64,000 bases of DNA, taken from positions 2,976,001 to 3,040,000 of the forward strand of contig JAPTHN010000042.1 of NCBI GenBank assembly GCA_026936325.1, written 5' to 3'. This document shows, piece by piece, positions 10,431 through 22,400 of the stretch. The notes below the pieces were generated by a model, which was not told the DNA's origin, ran no database searches, and was given only the letters and a program-made list of their open reading frames with translations. The first letter of the stretch is position 1. Each line of letters opens with the position of its first letter. The translations under genes were made by a program, and so were the position numbers. The stretch is from Platynereis dumerilii (taxonomy: Eukaryota; Annelida; Polychaeta; Phyllodocida; Nereididae).

Positions 10431-13400
10431 GTAAGTTAATAAATGTTATTATCCGATTATAATTATCAGAACCATGTCGAATTACGCATCACAGTGACAG
10501 TGACTAACTTCAGTTAGTCAAGCCTGAGGGATGTTGACATTGTCATTTTACTGCCTGAATTGGTTATGTTGACAGTGCTAGTCTAAAAGATATTTGAGTT
10601 TTCAAAAGCAATATAGAGTAAGGATTTTTTTTCCTTCATATTTTTCAAACCCCCCCTTTCATAGAAATTATCTAAACAATTTTTGCTTGGGGATTTTTCC
10701 CTGAAACTTCCTTTTTCAAGGATAAATTAAGTGCCATTGTCATAGCTATAGAAATAATCCAGGGTCAAGCTTATAATATGCCCTTTTTACTCGCCCATGA
10801 GAGAGCGGGGTGAGTTGTAAGGTTTAACTTGCCATTTAAAACATCATATTAATCTAGAAATGGCCTGAGGGGTGGGGGGCCATTATATGGGGTGAACACG
10901 AGGCGCTCCATGGCATTTCTTATCTCTTCCGTATTCATTTTTGCGGGGAAGGGGGGTATTGGGCCATGACCCCCCCCCCTAAATATGCCATTAGTATTCA
11001 TCCTTCTCTTTTTCATAGTAATTCTTGTCTCAACAGATCGCCCAACAACTTTCAGAAAACATCTTCATGGAGGATCAAAAGATGCTCCCATTTCGTCTGT
11101 GGTCAAGTGCGCCAAGCAGTGTGTGGGAACTTGCAGAGCATTCATGATTGACAAAGATCAAAATGGAAACTTTGTTTGTTCAATCAAGAACGACACTAGA
11201 GGCATGACAAATCGGCCAGCGTATGAGAGAGAATATCCGGTACCAACACCAGCCGGTAAGTGGTTGATTAAAATTTGGTAATTGCAATGGTGTTTTTCAG
11301 GAATACTGTAAAAAAATTCAGACAAAATTGTTTTGTTTTTTTTAATTCATGTTGGTTTTTTGCATTGAAATTTGGTTTTTCAAAAAACCATTTTGAATCT
11401 CAAAAACCAACTTTGTCCCGACATTTTTTAGAGTGAATAGGGAACTGAGAGAGCAATTTTCCTAGCGATTATGCAGTCTACACATATAAAACTATCCTGT
11501 AGTTAAAGAATGATTTTCTTGAGCTAGCCTTGTGTGCCACAAGTTAACTCTGACCTGTGTTAGTGATTTTCTGTGTTAGTTAACCGGGTTTACAAAACTG
11601 TGTTAGCCTGTGATGTATCAACACAAATGTGGTTAAGGTTATCTTTTTATTGTTATAAGGAACATTTAACCCAATTTTGGTGGGGATTACCGGGGGTTTC
11701 CTGAAAATTAGAGCGTCATTTGACACGAGGAAAAAAAAAGACTGTAAAAACCATTTAGATTGCAGTAAAAATGAAATAACTCACTCAGTTTTCAAGATAC
11801 ACACTTCAAATTTTTACAGCATCTTGCTGGATACCAAAATGCACCTTCGCTGAACTCGGCATGAAATTCGACCAAGCCATTTTTATTACAGAACCCTCTG
11901 AACGGAGATTAAACAGTTTTTCGCATGACCAACTTCAAAGAGCTGGCGAATGAAATCCGTTCACGATATATTGATGCCCTTCGCAACGAAGCTGCAGTAT
12001 ATTCTTTACCACATTGTGTAGCAGCTTCAGCTTGATTGCACCAAAATTGAATTTTTAAGAAATTATTTTCTGACGATGAAATTTTTCGGACAAGCGATTT
12101 TTTTGCCGTCATGAACTGACAAGCCAGTGACGTCATCAGGTGACGTCATTGAGTGACGTCATGGCCTGACGTCACTTAGTTCTCTATGATTGTTTGTTTA
12201 CAATTAAGCGATTTCAGTGTTTTTTGTTCACTTGCTGGTCAATATTATTGGATTTACACAGCATTTTGGAACATGGAGGAGGCTTATTACAGATCTCGTA
12301 CAAGTGTGCCATGTTCCATGTGAATATATGCACAGATGATGTCAGTATTGCCATACTGACATCACTATTGGCACTCCCAACTTGAGTGTTGATTCCAACT
12401 GCTACCAACAAGTCAGGCTTATGGACTGCCTAAGTGTGAATAACAATTGATTAATCTGCATTCATTGGTATGGTTGTTTGATTCAGTTGCAGCAGGTAAA
12501 ACTGATATGTTTGAGCCAATTGCTTGATCCATCATGGACATTCATGGTGTCCTGTTGTGAAATTTCTCCTTGAGGGCAGCACCTTGTGGCTTTTCAGCCT
12601 TTTAGGTGAGATCTGGGCCCGAGAATCTGTTCAGAATTGATGACTGGAATGGGGATGATCAGAAGATTTTTTGGAAGTGAACGTGACGCCGTGACGGTGT
12701 TGCATGGGCATACCAGAGGAGGAGAAATGGGGGGGGGGGGGAGGTAGTTTTTCCCCAAACATTTGGGAAAAGGCCAGACAAGGAGGCTAAGAATTTGATC
12801 TTCAAATAAACATTATTGGAAATCAGTGATAAGGATGCCCCCAAGCAAAAGTCTCCCCCCCCCTTAGGTCTTAAATTTTGAACGGTTCCTGAGTATATGA
12901 TTTTTGCCAAGACAGAGCAACACATGATAACCTCCCAGACCAACAAATGAATGTGAGAGTGAATGAATTTGTTTTGTTGTAAAAGTGCTACAACTGATAA
13001 CAGTTATACACAAAATCCATACATAATACATAGCTGGATATTTTAACTTTTGGATTTATTCAAAACATCAAACTGAATAATCAATGTTGAGCAACAATCT
13101 AACAGCTTATTGTGGATTTGTAATGGTGTGATCAGTATGGGTTCCAAGTGACACAGCTGAGACTGCGAATATACCAACTGTGAAATCATTATGCTGATAC
13201 TGACATCACAAGAGCACTGTGGCAGTTGAAAAGAACATGGCACACTTATACGAGATCTGTAATAACACAACTTTTAACATGTGTAGGTAAGGTGGCACTG
13301 TTGTTCCACTTCCTGTTTGATCATAACAATGTCTTGTGAAAAGCACATGTTTGAAAAAAAGGCAAATTACTATGAAACTAATTGTTGTCAGCAACATAAC

Positions 13401-16400
13401 ACCATGCAGAACTCTCTATGTAATCATTGTTGGTTATATCTATGCTAAAGTACACATTCAGACTTCTTTGATACTGAATTAAATGGTTTCAAAGTTGCCA
13501 GGTAAGTTGGCAAAAGTTTTCTGTGTTGACATGGTTTTAGGAGAATTTTGATCTCTTACCTTGCATATTGTCGTCTACAGGGCAATACGTTTATTTTGCC
13601 CTCTCCAGGTATATCCCTTGCAATGAAGGTTCAGTAAATAGATAATTCCATGTTGATAAATAGACCTGAAAATGTCTCAATTGAGATATTTTTGGCAATA
13701 AGTCCATGGCTCAGCTCTGATATCTTCTACTTTGACAGTGTTCATGAGGCTCTTTCAAGAAACAGGTGACAACATTTTAATCTTGTTGTATTGTTTTGCG
13801 CTGATTGCTGGCTATAATCCCCTGTCTTGAGCCTCAGGTCAATAGACTGTGAACTTGACACCCATTTAAATGTGATTAAAACTGGAGTCTCATTCAAAGG
13901 GTTGTGTGACCATGTTTTAACACAGGAAAAAGCTGGGTTAACTTTCCTGGTTAACATCCATGACAACTAACCCGGAGATTCGTTGGTACATCACGGTGAG
14001 TCCCTAACATGGGTTAAATCTCTTAACCCAGCAAAGATAACCCATGTTTAGCGTTGATACAATGGGGTACAGGGGAAAAAAAAAAATTTGGGTAGCAAGA
14101 CAGCATTCTGTGGGATTTCTATGCCAGCCTGCAACTGGAAATCCACATTTTACTTGTAAATATGCAAGTCTCTGACTGGCCACTTTTTTAAAAGACAGAT
14201 TTCAGGCAGGTCAGGAAATGGAAGCCTCAAGAGAACATTCGACTTCTTCTGCTGTTCTTGAATGTGTTTAATCTAGTTACTCTATATGCCTCCATTCCCT
14301 ACCCTGTTCTTAAATCTTGATTAAAGATTCCATAATGTTATGATCCCCATTGGTGTGAAGATTTTTTTCACACTTCAAAGCTATGAACCTCAGTGGCTGA
14401 GTGGATTGCATGCTGGTCTTGCAATTTTGAGGTCCAGGTTTCAATTCCCAGTTAAATGAATGTTTCGCTAATATTGGCGTAAACACTGTTTAAAACTTGT
14501 CAGAATGTGATGAAATTTTATGGAGAGGTTAAGATAGTATCTATAGCCATGGTCCCACAACCACACATATGGAATTCACAGATACATTTTTGCATTCCAC
14601 TGAACTGAGGTTCGAAACGGGTGATTACAACAAACGGTCAATGCCAAACAATGCTAAACAAGATAATCCAGCTTGCTATTTTGTAACAGGGCCCCTTTAA
14701 ACATTGTCAGAGCATAAGAAAATGTGACGAGAGGCTCACAGAGCCAGGAAATTTTTGCCAATGATTGTCTAATTTGAGCATTTGTGCATCCATTTATCCA
14801 CATGGAATGGTTTATGGACTATATTTATATTGCATGGGATATATATTATTTGGAATTTCTAACAGGACAAATCATAGGATACGGATTCATAAGAAAAGGC
14901 AAGATATAAATTCTCCTGAGGCCATGTCAACACAGAATTTTTGCCAATTCACATTGAAACTTTGAAGGCTGTTAATCAAATATCACGGATGTTTCAAGGT
15001 TAGGGTAAGGTGGGGGAAATCCGCCCCGGGGCAAATCCGCCCCCTTGAGGAGAAAAAGTTCTCTCATGACCCAAAATATAAATGACAATAAATATTTCTC
15101 ATGCAGATTAGTGCTTATGTGTCTAGAGACCACTGAAACACAAAGATTAGGCTGTTACATAGTTTTGTTTGGACTACAACTGAGAAAGAAGACATACATC
15201 TCATCACTAAGCAATTTCAATGTGCAATCGAAACTTTCAAAACTGAGGTGTTTTACAGTTACATGTTGTATAAACACATTACTTATTGTCATTAATTGCA
15301 ATGTTTATTCAACGACTTTACATGTGCAAGAGATTTCACCAATCAGTAAAATGCATATTTAGAAAAATACCACCCTCATAATTTCTAGTGGTCGGGGAAA
15401 TTCTGCCCCTTGTCAATGGGGTAAATCCGCCCCCTCTGATTCTCATGTTAAAAACATACAAACACGAGATATGCCTTGTAAGTCACTCTATTTTATCATA
15501 AAGCCCCACTAATTATGATTATGATTTTAATTGAGATGAAGTTAAGAATTTTTGCCATGTTTTAGTGTATGTTGAATATGCCAAATGCAAACTTTTTTTA
15601 TTCTCACACGTAAATTGTGAAACGATCCTTACATGTTTGTAAGTACACCCAGAAGAGCCAGGGCTTAATTTAAGAATAGAATTTACTTCAGAAGCCAAAT
15701 TTTTCTTGTCATTTGTAACCAAAACTCAAGGGGGGCAGATTTGCCCCACACTTCTGGGGCAAATCCGCCCCCTGAGATTGAACATTCATATGGTGATTTT
15801 GGCTCAAAGGTGTTGAATTAAAGCATGTAAGTTTCCAGATATATATATGTTCAGATGTATATATTCCATCATTCCCTGAAATACAATGTTCATTTTTCAT
15901 AAAGGTGAGGGACTGAGCAAGGAATATATGTGAAAAGGGGGGCGGATTTCCCCCACCTTACCCTACACTTTCTATAGGCTTTGTCCACAGTGACTAAATA
16001 CACAGTTCTAGGTGGTGGTTTTCTATAGCTGACAGAATTTTGATTTTATATGAATTGACTTTTTCTGAAACATGCACTTTCTCCAAGCCAATGTTTTGAT
16101 CAAACAGGAAGTCATGTGCAACATGTACAGTGCTGCCACGTCACGTTGTTGCACTATGTATAGTTTTAATTTTACTGAAATTACACAAGAAAAAGTTTCA
16201 AAACTTCTTAAGTCTTTGGGCTCTCAGAGTTATTTGGATGTTCTGGATTTTCACTGCAAGTTGCTTAAATTATCTTTTCAAAGTATATCAAAGGTTATCA
16301 CACACATTCTGTTTAATCTTTCGCTTGTTTCTGGTTTTGTTCCATCTGAGTGGAAATATGCTCACGTAACACCAGTGTATAAGGGCAAAGATGATGTCAG

Positions 16401-19400
16401 TGACAAGGGCAATTTTAGACCAATATCTGTAATAGGACATATATCCCTAATGTTTTTGAAAAATAAATTTAATGTCAACTTATTAAATATTTAATTAGTA
16501 AAGATTTTATTAAATTAGATCAGTCTGCCTATAGGAAGTTTCACTCAACAACAACTTGTTGGCATAACACAATAGATGAGTTGTTACAGAATATGGATGA
16601 TAGGTTACTCACCGGTGTATGCTTTTTGGATATTTCCAAATGTTTTGATACTATTGATCATCGTGTTTTACTTTTAAAAATGTCTATATATGGAATTCGA
16701 GGATTTGAACAAACATGGTTCAAATCATATTTAACTGACCGTACACAAAGTGTCAAACATAAGAATGTAAGCCGCTACCTGTAAATATTGGTGTTCCGTA
16801 AGGATCTACACATGGTGCACTTCTGTTTATTTTGTTTGTCAACGATCTCCCGTTACGTGTTGCAAATGGTAGCTGCAGTATGTATGCAGATGACACTATT
16901 ATATATTGTAGTGATTAAAATATTTCAAACCTTAATGATAGTATGAATGCTATTCTTGGTGATGTGAATGACTGGTACAAAGCTCAAAGACTGGTGTTAA
17001 TTGTATCTAAATCAAATTCTATGTTGATTGGGTCAAACGTGAATGATGCTAATGCTGATAATTCCGAAATTTTCCTTGATGGTACAAATTTATCAAAAGT
17101 GAATGTTACCAAATATGTTGGTGTTTATATAGACCAGAACCTTAAGTTTGGCACTCATATTAACAAATTGATCTAGACTCTATCAAGGAAACTGGCATGG
17201 TTATCAAGAGTTAGACATTATGTTCCTTTGAATATCCTTAAGTTAACTTACTCAACATATATTATGCCTATTTTGTCAAAGTAATGTGTTTAAGAAATAT
17301 TTTGGTTATAGAGCTGCTGTAACATGGAATGCTCTTCCAGATGAACTTCACAATAGTAATTCTGTTGATTCATTTAAATTAAATTTAAAGAAGCATATTA
17401 GGATCAACACTTCTTGTTTTTAAAGTTAATTACCATCAGTTGTTGATTGCTTTGTTTTTATTGTACAATGATCTTATTGTACCATACTTGTTCATTTTTA
17501 CCTGTACCCGTTGGGCCACATGAAAAACAGAATATTTCTGATTGTGTCACCCAACTAAAATAAACTCAGCAACATTAAAAACGCACACTTTTAAAAAGGC
17601 TAAAAATAGTACTTCCTCTTAAGATATCAAGATGAAAATTTGCCCACTTCTAGAAGTTGCCATCAGGTATATCCACGAAAACTTTCAAATCTCTAAGTGC
17701 AGTACGTTTTTGTCAAATTAAATTGTCGTGGTCACGGTCGAAAACGGAAGTCACAAAACTTCAATTTCCTCTGATCATTAATTTCAACAACTTAGCTGTT
17801 CTTTCTACAAACTTTTTTGATAAGCCAGGAAAGTTTATAATTTTCCTTCCTTGATGAGTTAGCGAAAAGGGATATCTGACCCAACCACAATTAAAGAGGA
17901 TGAATTTAATAAAAATTAAGTGTCAATGCTGACACGCCCCCTACTGGAGCCTTTTGTCAAAACCTTAAAAAATGATGTTTTATTCAGATTTTTGAGGCAA
18001 TTGATATGGAATGATTGTCTGTGTGTGTGTTTCTACCCTGGGCATGCATAAAACCCCCATTATTTAATAGTTCTGGTTCACATGCTTCATTTGAAGATGT
18101 GAACTCGTAAATTTTGAGTTTTTTAATTCAAAATCTGCTTTATCATTGATTTTTTTTTCAAAAACTTCTGTGGGACCTCTTTTGGAAGTCTTGTGCCTGT
18201 TATGTGAAAATTTCATAAGATTAATCCCATCCAGTATGCCACAAAACCAATATTTCCAATTGTGCGTTTTTGTGTTAAAGTGCAGTTTGTGACTTCCATT
18301 TTTCGACAGTGACCACGACAACTTAATTTGACACAAAAGTACTGCACTTAGAGATTTGAAATTTTTCGTGGATATACCTGATGGCAACTTCTAGATGTGG
18401 GAAAATTTTCATCCTGATATCTATAGAACAAGTACTATTTTTTAGCCTTTTTAAAAGTGTGCGTTTTTAATGTTGCTGAGTTTATATTCATAAATAAATA
18501 AATAAGTGAATTTCACTGCATGGCAATTCTTGACTGTTAAATTTGTCACATTGTATTTGACATTGACGACTGTGTCAAAACTTTCTTTTGTTTTGCAGAC
18601 AGTCATGCCTGGTTGCTTTGTTAAAAGCAAGAGACAGTGTGAATAACGCTCAGATTTGACCGATTGCCTGACTCAAGGATTAGCACTTGCTTGTATTCAA
18701 CATTCAGGGAGCAACCATTTCATATTAAGGGGGAGGGGCTCGGGAGTTTTGTAAAAATTATTAATTTTACTGAGTTATCGTGAAGTAAATGAAAGAAATT
18801 GGGGACCAAAAAATGGTAATCTCCCTGAAAGAGTCCTTATTTTACTTTAAAACATTTTTACCTATTTTTTAAGAACTTGGCTAACCCCTGGGACCCGGGT
18901 TCTTTTTCCTGTCTGGCCACCAATGAAGGATCTATAAATGTTCCATCAGTTACCAAGAGTAGCACATTACATCTTACTACTGTCTGTGTACTGCACCCTG
19001 CTGGTCTAACAAAATCAAGTTGTACCGGATGCCAAGGCCTATCACCAGTGTTGGAGTCCTCGAGGCCGGCATTGTCCTTGAGGCCGGCCTCGAACCACAT
19101 TTTGATGGCCTTGGCCTCAGTCTCGGATGTCAAATCCTTAACCTTTGACTTGGTCTCGGACCCTCTGGCCTCCGATATTTGTCTGAAGCATGTCCGAGGC
19201 CAGCCACATAAATAAAGTGCAATTTGCTAAAACAGTCAAACAAAATTTTAGTGTAATTTTATTATAATTACCAGTCAGTTTACCAGACCTAAGGGACCTA
19301 CTCGAGTTATCCTATGTATAAATATATTTGACCTGCTCCACCAAAATGGGTTCAAAGTCGGCCTCCTATCATATCTAGGCATGAAAATAACTTTATTCTA

Positions 19401-22400
19401 CTGGAATTAAGCTTTAAAATGATGTTTAGTGTGTTTTGATATCTCCATCCAATCCAAAGATATGGCACCTCAAACATCGATGATACGAAACATCAAACTT
19501 TGAGAAAATGGCATTTGAAATTCCCGCCATTACAATGAAAGAACTAAAAAAATCAACAGGGACTCACAATTTAGATAATTTAAAATCAATTTTTTGGGTA
19601 AATGGTCTTAAATATTCAAAGAAAATTACTTTCGCTAAAACGTGGTACCAACAGCTAAAAAACATCAAAATGTGACCTTTTGACACATTTTGCTCATTTC
19701 TGAGAAATATATAATGCCTACTTTGAACTCATTTTGGTGGAGCAGGTCACATTATATTATCAGAATCTGATAGAATACTTTTCTGTTTCATAGACGGTTT
19801 TTCCATTCAAGGCTGAGTGGTACACTATATAAGGCGTTCCATTTTTCTGATACGTAATTAAGTTATGAATCTTTGAAAGTATTTGTTTCCCTTCACTACT
19901 CTCGAAGCTTCGACATTGAACAATGTTTCTTGTGAATTTTGACCATGTTGATGAAAGTCTTCAAGTTTTTCTTAAAATTTTAAAATGTAAGCCTAAGTAC
20001 CTGATTGTTTACTTCACACGCCAGAGTATCCGACTCAATAATCCGGAATGTGACAAAATGTTTGACTGAATATCCCAACTTTCATACATGCCTCAAAATA
20101 TAATTCCAAATATCCTCATACTTCAAGTTGGTCAAGAAACAAATGTCAGAAAAGAAAGAAAAGGAGAAAAGCAAGAGTAACAACAAGAAGACAGAGAAAA
20201 GTAAGGGTCTGGTGGTTATTCCTTATGTTAAAGGTCTTTCTGAGGCATTGGACAGAGTGTATAGGAAGTATGGCATACAGACAGTAGACATGTTCAAAAA
20301 GGACTTTCTATTTTATTTTAATGCACGATGCAGTGATTCCCATTCTCCAAGCTATAGAATGACCAAATATGACTTTTTTTTTCAATTTTGAACTTTGGGA
20401 ATGCCTGCCTCATGAGCCATGAAGTTTTAATGTTTAATTTCATTAAAAACGCCAAAAATATCAGAGGGGGGTGTTATATTTCTCCTCATATCTTTATCAG
20501 ATTGCATTGTAGAGCAACATGGATGGTGTTATATGAAAGCTTGTTAAATTATCTTTTAAATGAGACCAATAACTTTGTATTTGAGACACTTTCTGTTCTC
20601 TTCAAAGCAGAAATGTGTAAATTTTAGGGAAATTTTTGATGTCGATTAGTGTATTTTGCCTCATATGCTGATACAAATTGGTCATAGAGCTGCATGAGTG
20701 GTATCATTCAAATGCCTATAGAGTTTTCTTTAAATGGACACCATTTTTAAAATTATTTAGATAGTTCTCATTGTGTCTGAAGCAAAAATGCCTGCATTTC
20801 AAGGAACTCCCTGTCTGATCTAATTCATTGCAGCACTGCATTGACCAGAAAGTTTACAAAATCTTTTGTCTTATTAAATAATTTCATTGATATTGTTTCC
20901 AAGTGATTGGGACATTTTAGAAATTCTTTTTCCATGTCCTTAAAATGACTTTCTATTGAGGAAATACATTGTTGAATTTGTGCTGAATTGAAATTACCTT
21001 AGCACATTCTTGGAACAAATGTGCGACATAATTTAGAAAATGCAGTTAAACTTGACTTAACATTTTGAGCAACAGCATGCCACAGTTGTCAATTTTCATA
21101 ATTATGCTATAAGTAACTTCTTGTGCCACTAAATTAATAATGACTTTAATTATGTTTGAGGTTTACAATTCAAAGATTAACACAATATTGACAATAACAG
21201 GTCTATGCAATAAAATGTAAATCACTCATGACTTAAAACTATCATACACTAATACTATGACATAGATGAGGGCCTAATATCACAAATATAAATTGAAATA
21301 GTAATTACAGTGTAACACAGTCCCACACATTGTGTCTATAATGACTTGTTAAAGGTAGCGGAAGGAAATTTAACACAACTTTTGAATGTGGGTTTTTTAA
21401 CTGTCCACCTACATACAATTATATGCCCCAGCTAGAAAATGAGTCACCCAACAAAACTGTTCTGGGAATGTTGCTTTCTGTAAATTCATATTATTTTATG
21501 ACTTATGTTGAGTAATATTGATTTATTGTTCAAGCAAAACTGTGTGTCAATGTAACAGACTTCCAGCCACTCCACCCCACATGGTGTTCTTGATCTTTCC
21601 AAGTTTCTGCTGGCTTAGGTATCCATCATAAACTTCAAGGTGCTTGAGCTCAGACAATGAGTATCATCACAATGCAATAAAATCCAATATTGTGTTAATC
21701 TTTGAATTTTCAACCTCAAACATGATTAAAGTCATTATTCATTTAATGGCACAAGAAGGACACTTATTTATAGCACAATATATTAGAATTGACAACTGTG
21801 GCATATTGTTGCTCAAAATGTTAAGTCAACTTTAACTGCATTTTCCAAATATGTAACACATTTACTCCAAGAATATGTCTAGATAACACTGGCTGTTGAA
21901 AAATAACAATACTAAAGTCATCGATGATGTTTGTTTCGATTTAGCTCAAATCCAAAAATGTATTTCCTCAATAGAAAGTCATTTTAAGGACATGGAAAAG
22001 AATTTCTAAAATGTCCCAATCACTTGGAAACAATATCAATGAAATTATTTAATAAGACAAAAGATTTTGTAAACTTTCTTGTCAATGCAGTGCTGCAATG
22101 AATTAGATCGGACAGGGAGCTCCTTGAAATGCAGGCATTTTTGCTTCAGACACAATGAGAACTATCTAAATAATTTTAAAAATGGTGTCCATTTAAAGAA
22201 ACATTTACAGGCATTTGAATGATACCACTCATGCTGCTCTATGATCAATTTGGATTAGCATATGAGGCAGAATACACTAATCGACATCAAAATTTTCCCT
22301 AAAATTTACACATTTCTGCTTTGAAGAGAACAGAAAGTGTCTCAAATACGAAGTTATTGGTCTCATTTAAAAGATAATTTAACAAGCTTTCATATAACAC

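Noticed and set aside
17657-17854. 65-codon frame repeated at 23,507-23,704
   Set aside because: It lies inside the arms of the TA-flanked inverted-repeat element and shows no transposase motif. Its recurrence simply reflects the two element copies.
18585-18630. Additional PAN-gene exon after a TTTTGTTTTGCAG acceptor
   Set aside because: In phase 1 it hits a stop after eight codons and has no module-like pattern, so it is most likely a chance acceptor.
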